Origin: Eudorina sp. 2006-703-Eu-15
Taxonomy: Eukaryota; Chlorophyta; Chlorophyceae; Chlamydomonadales; Volvocaceae
Direction of reading: 5' to 3'
DNA length: 64,000 nucleotides
Assembly (NCBI GenBank): GCA_003117195.1
Contig: BDSI01000020.1
Location: 1,037,146 to 1,101,145, forward strand
Each line of letters opens with the position of its first letter. The first letter of the stretch is position 1. A program made the position numbers and the translations under genes. Shown here in pieces: positions 11,301 through 23,300 of the stretch. Below the pieces are notes generated by a model. It had not been told where the DNA came from, did not search any database, and was given only the letters and a program-made list of their open reading frames with translations.

Positions 11301-11778
11301 CAAAATAAAAAACGCACTTGCGAGAAGAGTGAAACAATGCTTGCAGCAAGCTTGCTGCCAGCGGCTGCTGTATCCAACTGACGGACGGACGGACGGACGG
11401 ACATACCCAGTAGAAGCTTTTATGGTCGGAACACAACTTTCTCCAGGGAGAATCAGCATCAAAACCAAGGTAGTTATTGCAGTACTCGTTGGCCTGCGTA
11501 TGTAAGGAGCAGAGGGTGAGGAGGGAGTGTATATAGTTGCTTGCTGCGCCTGCTTAAAATGTAGGCGAACAAATTGCATGGTAGAGACGGAGACGTATTA
11601 TCTTTACAGCAACCTGTTTTGGAGGTAATGTTTTGGCGCGCGTGTGCTCAAACGATGACACGGAAAACACTTGCCCCGACGCCCTCACCTTCGCAACGCC
11701 TACAGCGGCAACAATTATGCCCAAAATGGACACAGATGAAGATGTCCATATTATAGCTGTTCTTGCGGAAGGCTTCAT
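8318..11778 (-). CDS. Multi-pass membrane protein, five exons, family unknown
   Basis: Exons (minus): 11778-11689, 11493-11407, 10727-10542, 9497-9380 and 8526-8318; 690 nt, 229 aa. All junctions are GT-AG and phases agree. Start is the ATG after a short pyrimidine-poor leader. Predicted topology: a hydrophobic helix at residues 15-29 (VSILGIIVAAVGVAK); a loop with two cysteines (NEYCNNYLGF, WRKLC); a helix pair in exon 3 (LALHASVALLTAC and YGFVLTVLVILSWAF); a helix in exon 4 (LLASCAPMVAVLTAM) followed by an acidic, Tyr-rich loop; and a last helix in exon 5 (LWGLLLLTAGLLLSIIAV) followed by a Pro/Gly/Ala-rich tail. The layout recalls small tetraspan/claudin/MARVEL-like proteins, but no signature was recognised. 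Introns are long and AT-richer than in other genes here; intron 2 holds the foldback element and intron 3 is full of palindromic words. Expression support is needed for the exact start. Confidence 0.65.
8956..9014. repeat. Imperfect inverted repeat (hairpin) in intron 4 of the membrane-protein gene
   Basis: The left arm TAACCGTGGCACCATGGTCC (8956-8975) is the near-perfect reverse complement of 8994-9014, with an 18-nt AT-rich loop. It immediately precedes the TATATA minisatellite. Confidence 0.7.
9019..9195. repeat. TATATATAAGCTATG minisatellite
   Basis: About ten imperfect copies of a 13-17 nt unit built from TATATATA and AAGCTATG/AAGCTGTA. It lies in intron 4 of the membrane-protein gene. 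Confidence 0.85.
10831..11276. mobile_element. Foldback/MITE-like element with about 85-nt terminal inverted repeats
   Basis: The left arm (10831-10921) and right arm (11194-11276) are near-perfect reverse complements, both containing GTTGCAACGGGCA, AAGCATGCTTGAGCATGCTT and GGAATTAAGTCCGGTGCAAC. A second, inner inverted pair lies at 10949-10981 and 11129-11165. A 37-nt segment beginning AGATATCACATGGGTGG is present at 10997-11033 and again in direct orientation at 11165-11201. No coding capacity. It sits inside intron 2 of the membrane-protein gene. No clear target-site duplication was identified. Confidence 0.85.
11381..11402. repeat. GGAC tetranucleotide microsatellite
   Basis: Five perfect ACGG/GGAC units just inside intron 2, beside the donor at 11407 of the membrane-protein gene. 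Confidence 0.9.
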
Positions 11779-12285
11779 GACCTGCAAATCTTGACTGCTG
11801 GGCGAAGACGGAGTTGAAGTGAAGTTTGGATAGGCTTGTTTAAGTTTGCGGGCAAACAATTGTGATACCGGTAAACGCTCATTGCAAATATAATATATAT
11901 TGCAGTCTGAGCTGGCGAGGTGTGATTGTACTTCTCATATGTTGCATGGCAATGTGGCGGAACATCCGACGCAGCTTACTTGAAGGGCCGGAAGTACAGG
12001 GCATACCGCGGCGGTACCATACCTGCCGGCGGTACACGATAACGAACACAACGGACAGACAACGGGCCAGACCTACCTGAACCTAGGAGCGGGTTATGGG
12101 CAACCCCGCAGGCTCAGCTCCATGCAAAGTGATATCCAAATATAGGATGATACCAATTGAGATTTGAGAAGTAATAATGTGCTGTAGCGAGCATCTCATT
12201 ACCGCATGACAGCGAGTAGTGTTACGGTATGTCCGCATCGAGCCTCATCGAGCTGTATGCCTCATGGAGCTGTCTCACGCCGGCC
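11779..12285. other. 5' flank of the membrane-protein gene; no other gene seen
   Basis: Contains the presumed promoter and 5' UTR of the minus-strand gene that starts at 11778. No TATA-type or other element could be assigned with confidence. Confidence 0.3.
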
Positions 12286-12740
12286 CTTTTTGAGCCCCAA
12301 CCTCAACCCCAACCCGGGCGTTGGACGCTTTCGCACAGACAGAGGACAGAAGGCCAGAAGCCGGCGAGTCATCAGCCTCCGGCTCGGCGCACCGCCGCCC
12401 ACCATACCGCCAGGTACCATCGATGGTGGGTTCAACGGTGCACCTTGATTATGCTTATTGCTTGCTTTCACCCGGGGGCCTACATCCGGCGGCCCCGGTC
12501 GCCTCCTCGGCCGCAGCAACCGCGGCCCCCGGCTACAGCCCCGGACCGGCCGACTCAACGACACCTGTCCAAGTAAGGGACACAGTGCCGGGGAGGCGGG
12601 GAGGCGGGGAGGCGGGGAAGGGAGGAGAAGAAAGAGGACAGGAGAGAGTGGGCAGGAGGAAGAGGACAGAAAAGGGACCAGGGAGGTCGGCCAGAAGCGC
12701 CTACACTGCCGGATAGCACCACATTCGGGGGTGGGCATTG
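12286..12740 (-). pseudogene. Degenerate duplicate of the last exon and 3' region of the PNPase gene
   Basis: This stretch matches 14099-14590 in the same orientation. Shared are the exon start GTGTCGTTGAGTCGG preceded by an AG (here at 12566), the GAGGCGACCGGGGCCGCC Gly/Arg-coding end, the post-stop GTAGGCCCCCGGGTGAAAG, the block around TGCACCGTTGAACCCACCAT, and the C-run CCCAACCCCAACC. The duplicate lacks most of the middle of the exon and its frame differs. It lies about 1.9 kb downstream of the functional last exon. It looks like a local duplication that decayed; it could also mean that this 3' part belongs to a repeat from which the gene took its last exon. Confidence 0.75.
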
Positions 12741-14315
12741 CTGCCCGCCTGGAGCCGATGTGTTCGCTTGGATGCGACGGAGCGAAGCGACCGGAGCTTG
12801 CGAGCTTCCAAGGCTGGTTCTGCTGTGTGACTGTCGTACAACTGGATCGCAATGGCGGTATTATTGCCTTTCGCTCTATCTCCTGGTGAAGTCATTCTGC
12901 CTTCATGCAGAAGAGCATCACAGCCTACCGTAGTCGAATCTCGACTCGCTATCTCGACTGGCTGCTTTCCCGCCCCCATCCTCGGTTCCCGCAGACAGTA
13001 TAACCGTCGCCGTGCTCCCTCCTCCTGCACGTCTTCCTTCGCCCAGATCTGCCACTGAACTGGGACCCCCTGGATCATTTACCGTTCAGGTACAAACCTG
13101 GTTAGGCAGTGCGCCATAACGACATCCCCACGTCCCCAGCTAGACCTCACTGCCGGCAGCAATAATGGGGACAGGACTGCTCCCTCGGAGGTGTCGAGTG
13201 ACCTGTGTCGACGTGTACGGTGCCGCCTGGAAACACACGCACATGTCGTATCGTGTGTGAAAGAGTGCATGGATGAATGGATGAATGTCAAAGCGGCGGA
13301 CTAGACAAAGAAGAAATCGATGCCTTCCAGGAGAAAAAGGTTTTTCAGTGGCGCCCCGTCGACAGCGCAGCGAGGCGCCCTCACACCACGATGCTCCGGA
13401 AGAAGCGGACGGACCCGGACCGCCAGCAGCACAGCCGCTCTAAGACGCCGAGGCACATACACAGCGGGGCATCTTTAACAAAGCAAACAAGACACGCCAA
13501 GGGCGCACCGCAGAACACAGGGGAGGTCGCCCACACAGCCACGCACCAGACAGGCTATATCGTGCGGTGTGCCCAAGGTGACCGACCTGAGTTGCTTTTC
13601 GTGCAGCCCTGCTCGCTCCCACCGTCAATGCCACCGCCCATCGCGTGTGTCATGCACACATTCGTACATCCGTGTATTTCGGACCTCCTACCTTCCGTCG
13701 TCACATCTCTGTGCATAGCGACAGACTCACCCGAACATGTCTGTGTATGTTTAGAATTGCAACCCGCCCGCCCACATGTCTGTGTATGTATGCGTGCTTA
13801 GTAAAAAACCCCGCACTTTATGGATGTCCGATCTCCATTGCTCCAGGGACGCGCGCCCAGCCGTGCACTGCAGCCAGGCAGCTTAGGTCATGCGGCCTGG
13901 CCTAGCAGCCGAGATCGGGCCACCCCGCACGTCGGCAACCAGACTGACCCTTCAGCTGAGTTTGATTGAAGGCCGGCCGCCTTCAAAAGATCAGCCCCGC
14001 AGGTTCTCCCGCGCGCTCTGTCCTGCCACTGCAGCCCCCACTTCCTCCTCTGGCCTTGCCGGGCTCCACCTACGACCCATAGGTCGCACGCCGCCTCCCT
14101 TTCAGCCCCAACCCCAACCCCAACCCCACCGGACGTTGGACGCTTTAACACGAAGAGAGAACAGAGGCTCGGCAGCCAGCGAGCTATCAGCCTCCGGCTC
14201 GGCGTTGGCCACCCACCACCGGCCGCCCACCATACCGCCCGGTACATTGATGGTGGGTTCAACGGTGCACCGTGATCATACTCAAGGGGCTGCTTGCTTT
14301 CTTTCACCCGGGGGC
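12741..14315. other. 3' flank of PNPase; no gene supported
   Basis: Contains the presumed PNPase 3' UTR next to 14316 and a copy of a short dispersed motif at 13738-13770 (TTTAGAATTGCAACCCGCCC). No TGTAA signal was found on the minus strand close to the stop. Open frames present have no motifs. Confidence 0.4.
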
Positions 14316-17300
14316 CTACATGCGGCGGCCCCGGTCGCCTCCTCCGCGGCCGCCGCCACCGCGCCCGCCCATGCCGCCGCCGGTCACAGCCCCTGACCTG
14401 CCGGATGGGGGCGCGGAGGAGGTCCGCTTGGGCTGCAGGTAGGTCTCCCCCCGGTCCAGCGCCTCCACCGCCCGCCGACTCAACGACACCTTGGCGGGAG
14501 GGGTGAGGCACCGAGGAGGGAGGCAAGGGGAAGCGGACAGGAGGGAGAGGACAGGCAAGGGACGCAGGGCCGCTAAAAGTGCCTCCAGTGAGGGGCAGCA
14601 CCGTGAACCAGGTGGGTGGCAGTGCCGCCCTCCCGGGGCCGATGTGCGGTGCATTGCAGCCCGATTCACCCCATCCCACCCAACCAGCCACCCGTCCGCG
14701 TAGCCCCCCAAAGCATCTCCTGTGATGGCCGAACGCTCAAACCCGAGCGTACTGAACTCTTAAAAAACGATTAGGTTTTGGTTTTTATGGCTGCTGTAAA
14801 TCCCCCATTCCCCCATCCGTGAGGATCCGTACAAAAACACATACACACACAGCCCACGCATGTATCGTCTGTTACGCTGGACTTTGCTTTTCGCGGCTCC
14901 GTTTCCTTTTATACACAGCCCACGCTCACCACACATACACCGACCATGAGCGGATCCCACGCGAGTCACTCAACACCCGCATATGCACCCACACACACGC
15001 ACACACACGCACACAGCACACCCCCACCCACCTTTCCTCCCTCCGCGGAGAGCACCATCACGTCCACCAGGTCCCCCACCGCCACCACGGAGGCCACATC
15101 CGCGGGCGGGGGGTCGGCCAGCTCGCTCACGTGCACCAGACCCTGAGGGAGGCGGAGGGGGAGGGGGAGGGGGGGCCAGGGGGTCGGGAGCGAGGGTCCA
15201 GGGGGTCATGCGGGGCAGGAACAGGCGGGGGCTAAGGGAGGGGACGGATGCGCATCTCCAGCAGCGTCAACCCAAACCCATTGTGCGCCTCGAGTGGGTA
15301 CACAGGCCCTGCCATCAGGCGCCCGAACCTGCACGCCTGCTGGGCGCTCCCTGCCAGGGGCGGCATGCGGGACCCTACCACCCCGGTCCCTTACGGTACT
15401 TCGCCCACAAGTCCCCCTTGCAGCCCCCGGGGAGGGGGGAGCCCCACCTGCCGACCCGGGCACAGCTCCACGAAGCAGCCGAAGGCCGCCAGGGACGTCA
15501 CAGTCCGCTTCCTGCAGGTTCAGATTCGGGTGCGTTCGTATTTCGGAGCGCGGGGACGAAAAGCGGTCCGGCAGGGAAGCCCAGAGCCCCACACTCAGCG
15601 GGTTGGCGAACCAACTGGACGAGCCAGGGGTGGAATGGCAGGCTGCGCCGCCAGGCGCCGCCACGACTCTCCGGGCGGGGGGGGGCCCGCACAGGGTGAG
15701 GGCGTCGGAGCCCCGGGAACCGCAGACCGCCAGATCGCGGCAGTGCTCACCACAGGCCATCTTCGCCCACAGAATAGCCGAATAGCCGACACAAACCCGA
15801 ATACCTCACACGCTCACTCCGGAGCAGCGGCCCCCCACATCGCCGGTCCGCGGGCGCTGGGCCCAATCAGCGCCCCATGCAATCCTTGGTTGGTTTGTTG
15901 GTTGGTTGGTTTGTTGGTTGGTTGGTTGGTTGGGTGGGTGGGTGCCGCCCCCCTCCCGGGTCCCTCCCGCACCTGCCCGTCCCCCTGCCCACCTGAGCAC
16001 GGTCCCGGGCTCCGGGTCCGACACCAGCAGGTTGATGAGCTCCACCGCCTGGGAGTTGGCCACGTCGCTGGGGCCCACGATGTCCACCTGGGTGGGTGTA
16101 TGGGGGGGAAGGGGGGAGCGGTGCGCGGCGGGGGCCCGGGGGGTGATAGGAAAACTGGTAGACATATTCAACTGCGAGGGGGCCCGGGGGGAAGGGGTTG
16201 CGGCGGGGAGAGGGTTGGGCCGATCAAGACCTACACGGTAGCCATCGAGTTACGGAGGTGGTATGCATCCCCCGCCAGGAAGGAGCGGGGAGCTCGATGT
16301 GACAGAGCTTGGAGACCCACCGCCACCGCAGCACCGACAGCGTCCACACAGCGACCGAAGAATCCAGGCGTGCGGTTCCCGACGAAGCTCTATGCCCCAC
16401 TCCCGTGGCGCCAACAGGGATGCAGCTGATGCGCGCCGCCCTCCCTTTCAGGTCACATTCCCACCCACGCGGCCCCGCGCCCCCTCACCCCCATCCCGCC
16501 GCCTCCGCCTCCTCACCCGGAGCTCCCTGCCCGGTCTCCCTGCCCGGTCTCCCACCCATCCAGGCCCCTAGCCCCATTCCCCATCCCCCCGCCCCCCTCC
16601 CCCTCACCCGGCCCTCCTCGTCGATGTCCACTGCGTTGACCCCGGTGGACTCCCTGAGCTGCTTGATGGTACGGCCGCCAGATCCGATCACCGTACCAAT
16701 CTTTGCCGGGTCGATCTGGTGGGAGTTGGCGGCGGTACATGATACGGTAGGAGATCATAGGGTGGCGGGTGACCCACGGGTCGGGGTGCGCTTGGGAGTG
16801 GAGGATGGGTGCGATTTAGCGGACGGCGAGCAGGGCCACGCTGACAGAGAAGACGAGAGTGGGAATGGAAACGCCAATGCAGACCGACTTTAAGTCGGAC
16901 GCCAGGGGGTATCACAGCGTGCGTGGACGAGTCGCGTGGGGCACGTTGCGCATGCACCCAACACACGCACGCACACACACACACACACCCCGCCCCCATA
17001 TTCACCCCTCCCTTCCCCTCCCCCATCCCCTCCCGGACGCACCGAGATCCGCGTCATGCGCGGGGCGAAGGGACTGAGGCGGGCTGCCGGGGGTGGGCTG
17101 CACTGCTCCATCTCGCCCAGGATGTGCTGCCGGCCCTGCTTGGCCTGCGCCAGGGCGGAGGCCATGATGTCCAGGGTGATGCCCTCCACCTGGGGTGGGG
17201 TGGGGTGGGGGGGTCATGGGAGGGGGATGGGAGAAGGTAATAGGAGGGGGGATGGGAGGGGGTATAAGAAATTGGTAGATGGATGGGAGGGGGGCGCCGC

Positions 17301-20300
17301 GAGGAGCGAGGAGGCTGAGGAGGGTCAGGGAGGGGCAAGAGTTACGAAGGGGAGGTGTCTCCAGGGGGGCAGGAAAAAACTTATGCTCCGGAACCATGGA
17401 CGGGAATTTCTAGAGCCGAGGCCTCAGTTCCTTTCTTCGTGGGAAAACCGCCTCCTCTCTCCAGGCTATTGGGGCCCCCCCGACTGCGGTACAAACCAGC
17501 AACCGCAGGTACCATGGGCCAGCGAAAAGCTGTAAATGCGGTCATCTCCCTCAGAACCCTGAACCGGCCCCCCCAACACAACCACCTGCGCCCCCCCCCA
17601 ACTGGTGCCCACCTTGATGTCCATTTGGAAGGCGGTGATGGCGTCCCTGTCCCCCGCCACCTTGAAGTCCATGTCGCCCAGCGCGTCCTCGCTGCCCAGG
17701 ATGTCGGACAGGACCACGTGGCGCGGAGGGGCGGACCCATGGGTCGGCGGCTCCAGGATAAGGCCCATCGCGATACCCGCCACTGGCCGCGATATCGGCA
17801 CACCTGCCCCGCGGGGGTTATGGGGTTGGGGGGGGCGGAAAGCGGGAACCCGACGGAAACCCATGGGTCGGACCGTATCGGACTGTACTTGGGAACGGGA
17901 GGCGCCGGAGGGCATGTGGCTCAGCTGACCCACGGGCCAGGCGAGCCGGCCAGTCACACGAAGTGCGTGTTCCCGTCGGGCCCCCCTGTCCTGCCCCTGT
18001 CCTGCCCCTGTCCTGCCCCTGTCCTGCCCCTGTCCTGCCCCTGTCCTGCCCCTGTCCTGCCCCTGTCCTGCCCCTGTCCCTGCGTCCCCTCTCCCAGCCC
18101 CTGCCACCAGGTCCGACTGGTCATGGCTGGCAGGACCCCCCCCATCAAACCCCACCCCACGGTCCCCACCCCCCACTCCCCACCCGCCTCCTCACCGGCG
18201 TCCTGGAGGGCCAGGCAGCCGCCACACACAGAGGCCATGGAGGAGGAGCCGTTGGACTCGGTGATGGTGGACTCCAGCCGTACAGTGTACGGAAAGGCGT
18301 CCTGTGGCGGTACGATGGGGGTGAGGGCCCGCTGCGCCAGCTCGCCGTGACCGAGCTCGCGCCGGCCTGCGGGGCGGTGGTGGTGGGTGGGTGGGTAGGT
18401 GGCATGACAATGAGAAATGCCACCGGTTCGGCCACCGGTTTGTGGGACCCCAACAATAACCAGGCTGTGGCTGTCACCGATGACCCGCGGGGTCCGCTGC
18501 AACATAACTGATACCGTAATGGTATGGTAGCAAGGAAACCAAACCAAAAGAGGGTTCTTCAGCACACATGGATGCGCTTGATCAGCCCGAGAAATGCCGA
18601 TCACTGCAGGGGAGGGCCTTGTGGTCATACCGTAATCCGTAAACCCCCAACCCTGTCGCAGGGGCCTTCTGTTGGAACCACATAGGAGCATCACCCACGC
18701 CCGCCAGCCTCCATCCCCTCCATCCCGATTCCTTCACTGCCCGACCCCTTTTTGACGCAGTCAGGTGTGGCTGGCTTAGTTTTCTGCCCGGCCCTGCTTC
18801 TCGTTGTGCCCATCGAGATGTCACTGCTCCCAGCGGGGCCTGATGTGCTCTAGGGTTTAGGTTTGTTCCTGTCCTCCTCGCCCTCTTGCTTCCTCTTGCT
18901 CTGTCGTACTGCTGCCGCTGCTGCCACTGCTGCTGCCGCTGCTGCCACTGCTGCTGCCACGAGGCTGCCCCACCTGGAGCCCCCACACGACCCGTCTCCC
19001 CGACGCTCGAGGGAGGGAAATGGTACTGCAGGTAGAACCGGCCCACATCGCCATCGTCCTCGCCGTACGCCTGTCGTACACGCGTGGGGTTTGGGGTTGC
19101 GGCGTGCGTGTTTCGGAGGAATGCGACGGGCGTCAATCCTATCCTATCCTATCTACCTTGTTACGCGCATGCGAAGCATGCGCGTACAGCACCCGACCTA
19201 TCGTTCACATCAGTACATGTCAGACAGACAAGGTGTGAACACCACCAGGGGAATGACTGGGGCACGTGCGGCCAGGCGCTGCGGGTTCGTACTGCAACGT
19301 GGCAACAACGTAGGGAGTCGGAGGGACGCGCTGCGTGAAGGTGAGTGTAAGCAAACAAGTCGTCGTACAGATTCGTCGTCGTACAGATCCATACCTTGCG
19401 CATGTTATCCGCCCGCAACGCGTCGCTTGAGGTGCCCAAGGTGGCCACACAGATGGCCTGTCGGTGAGGGCAGGGGAGGGCAGGGGAGGGCAGGGGAGGG
19501 CAGGGGAGGGCAGGGGAGGGCAGGGGAGGGCAGGGGAGGGCAGGGGAGGGCAGGGGAGGGCAGGGGAGGGCAGGGGAGGGCAGGGGAGGGCAGGGGAGGG
19601 CAGGGGAGGGCAGGGGAGGGCAGGGGAGGGCAGGGGAGGGCAGGGGAGGGCAGGGGAGTGAACGTGAAGGGGAGGAGCGCGAGAGGCGGGTGGGGCCGCG
19701 ACGACGAGACGAGAGACATAACTGCCACCCGTGCCGTCACCGATGTCACCTCCATGACAGCGGGGTGCTGGTTGGGCACAAGTGGTCTGCATCACATAGA
19801 CACACAGCACCGCAGCCACATAGCCACATAGCCCCGTTCACCGCACCCGTTCCGCTGTCCCCTCTGCATCAGGCCCCTGCAGATTCTCCCGGTTGCAAAC
19901 AACCACACCCACTGAATGCCCCCCCCTCCCGCGTCCTCTACCCCCGTTTCCCAGCTCCCCCGGGTTTCTGGGTTTGGTTGTTCCGTTCAGCCCCTCCGCC
20001 CCTCCGCCCCCACCTGCGTCTCCCCCCGGGTGAACAGAGCACTGCCATGCGTCCTGGGCAGCAGCCCCGCCCGGCTGCTGATGGGCCTTATGTCCGCCAC
20101 TCCGCGGCCGTCCGCGCGCAGCCCCTCATCCAGCACCAGCGACCGCATCACGCGACTCTCGACCGACTGCCGTACCGTACGGCAGTCACAGACGAGGGTT
20201 CGGATTAACGGCCCACAGCAGGGAAGGAGTAGGTGGCAACGGCTATTGAGTTCCATTAATCCGCAGGTCATGTACGACAGGACAGGACAGAACGGGATAG

Positions 20301-23300
20301 GTCTCATGGTGAGGCGGGCCGTGAGTGGGGAAGAAACGACGGACCCGGGGGAACCGGGAACCAGGGGGACGACGGCGGGGCGGCAGTACAGTACGGCGGA
20401 AGCGGCACCGGATTCGCATGGCAGGAGTTCCGCCACTGCGATAGTCAGATAAAATAATGGAATGCGGCCCAACGAGCGGCCCGGCTCTGCGTCAGCTGCC
20501 GTGTTAAGGACCGAAGACCGCTTGGGGCCTCAGGTGGTGGAGCGAGTACGTCATACCTCACAAAAATTGGTGCCGTACGGTCGTGCCATTCTGCACAACC
20601 CGGAACGCAGCTCAGCATCCCCCCTCTCACACAAACGCCACTGGCCCCACACGCCGCACGGCCCTCCCACCCCGAGCGCCCCCCTCCCCCGGCCAGATGG
20701 CCCCCACCTTGAGGGCCATGCTGATCTGCAACGGTGTGTACGACACAGGTCCGTTACCGTTTGCGTCCGGTGCCGCCGCCGCCGCCGCCGTCAGCTCCGC
20801 GGTTGCACGGGCCTGCGCTGCCGCCACAGCGGCGCCCCGGACATCCTTGCTCAGGGACGTCCTGTACGATAACGGACGTACCCCCACACGCGGGCGGTGC
20901 TCAGGTCGGCACGACGACGGTAAGCGAGCGGCCAAAGGAATTCCGCCTCATGAAAGTGCCACACACACTGAGCCAGGATTCCGCCTGTGCGCGCAGGGGC
21001 TCATGTACGGCAAGTACTGGGTATTGGAGGGATAAGGCCCCCACCTGTAGGCGTCCCTCAGCTCTGCGCCCACCAGCGCCATCAACCGCTCCTCCAGCTC
21101 GTCCGGCACCGAAGCCACGCAGTCGGTGCGCTTGGGCTTGCCCACCTGCGAAACGAACCCACACACCCACACAAAGACGCATCGGGTTGGGGGCGCACGG
21201 TAGGCCTGTGATGCTGAGCTGCCTAAACACGTCCCCTCCCCTCCCCTCCCCCCCCACCGGCAGCACGGGACCACCCGCCGCATCTGGACACCTACGTCCC
21301 CCGCCCCACCTTCTTGGCCCAGTCCTCCATTTGGATGCAGAGGGAGGTGATGGCCTTGCTGCCCAGGGCCAGAGCCTGGGGGAGGGGGCAACGGGATGAG
21401 GGGGCAAGGAGGTGAGGGGCCAAGGGGGCAAACAGCGCGACAGGTGTTGAGGTTCACGTCTGGGCAGTCGGTGGCAGCAGTCCTGGACCGGGGGTTTATA
21501 GGAAATTGGTAGACATATGGGAGGAGGGGTAAGGACCTCAACAAGGGTGTTGCCACGAGGATCGGTCGGACGTCCACGGATCGGTCGTACAACCTCAGCG
21601 CGCGCGCTGGGTGCCCCATGTCGCCCAACCCCCAAACGCACCGCACAGCCCCACAGCCCCCGCATGCTCCAGTCCTCCGTGTCTCTAACCCTATCCATGT
21701 CATCGCCAATTTCCCATTCCTCCTTTCCTGCGGCACCCCGTCCCCCGTCCCCCGCCCGCAACCCCGTGACCCGGTGCCCCGCCCTGCCCTGCCCTTCCCC
21801 GCCCCGACCCCGTCGCCTTCCCAGCTCCTGCCCCCGCCCCCTCCCCCTCCCCCCCCCCCGCACCTCCAGCATCTGCTCCTCCGTCAGGAAGTCACAGAAG
21901 CCCTCAATCATGAGCAGCGCGTCCCGGGTGCCCGCCACCATCAGGTCCAGACGGCTGACCTGTGGAGGGAACCCCGGAGGTGGGGGTGGCGGAGGGGGGA
22001 TGGAAGGGAAGGGGGTGGAGCGAGGATGGAAGGGGTGCACGCATGGCAGGGAGGGTAGGCGCGTTATAGCGAGAAAGCAGAGCATACATGTATACATGGT
22101 ACGGACCGAATCCTGTACGGCGGAAACGGATGGAGAGCGGCGACGGCTGAAACCCTGGACCTCCTTGACCCTCCACTCCCGCGCTTCGCCCCCTTGGTGC
22201 CTCCACCCCCACCGGCGGCTCCCCTCCCCTTCCCCCATAACCCCCGTTCCCTTGCAGGACAGTCCTCGCCTCGTCCCCCAGCCCCTGCTACCACTCAGCG
22301 CTACCCCCCGCCGCGGCTCCCCATAGGAGCTGATGAGGGCTCCCGACCTTCATCTGCTGCACAGTGGGATTGACGACGAAGCCCTCCTCGGGCAGCAGCC
22401 CCACGCGCACACCCGCCACCGCCTTCTTGAGGGGGATGTCTGAGGGGGATCGGACGCGGAGCGCGGACACGGCGAGTGGATGAGTGAGATGCAACGACTC
22501 AACGCCCACCCCGGTCAGCCACTTGCCGGTGCCCCTCACCCTTGGACATGTCATGTGGCACGGCGGGGCACACGCACGGGTCAGCATCCCCCCTTATCAT
22601 GTCAATAAAGGCAGCGAACCCGCAAAAGAGCACCAAACCGGTCCGTTCCCCCCCCCTCCACCAAACGCGCGGACGCCTCGCTGCCTCTCTGTATTATTCC
22701 TTTTCATCATTCCTCGGCTAGCGGAATAGTAATTGCGACAAGGACCTGCAGCAGTGCGGGTTGTTCTGGGTTCATACACACAGCCCCCCTCCCCTCCCCT
22801 TCCTTGTACCCGAAATGAGCAGTGCGGCTGCCGCAGCGGTGATGGCGAGAGGCTCCGGCTCGTTGACACCGTCGTACGACAACACCCACTCCAGGACCTG
22901 AGCCGCCACGGGCGGCAGGCGGCAGGCAGCGCAGGGGAAGCCCCCAAGACACCCACGACACACGGGGCGCGGTGACAAGAGGAGCGGGCTTAACCGCGGC
23001 CTTGGATGAGGCCTGGATGGCCAAGGCATGGAAACGCGACACAGAGAGATGTCTACAACGCCCAGCCAGACGACCCTCCCCTCCGACTTCGCAGCCTTAA
23101 AGCCTGCCCCCCCCCCCCGCGACCCCAACCCCAGATCAAGCCCCTTCCCCCCTCCCCCTTCACTCTCCCCCTCCCCCTTCACTCCCCCCCTCCCGGTGGT
23201 CATCCCCTCCCGGTGGTCATCCCCTCCCGGTGGTCACCCCCTCCCGGTGGTCACCCCCTCCCGGTGGTCACCCCCTCCCGGTGGTCACCCCCTCCCGGTG

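Noticed and set aside
19466..19658. Regular short repeat considered as a CRISPR array
   Set aside because: Direct 10-nt tandem units without spacers in a eukaryotic intron; a minisatellite.
20901..22238. Minus-strand frame of 445 codons
   Set aside because: It fuses PNPase exons with intron sequence in mixed frames; conserved segments are explained by the exon model.
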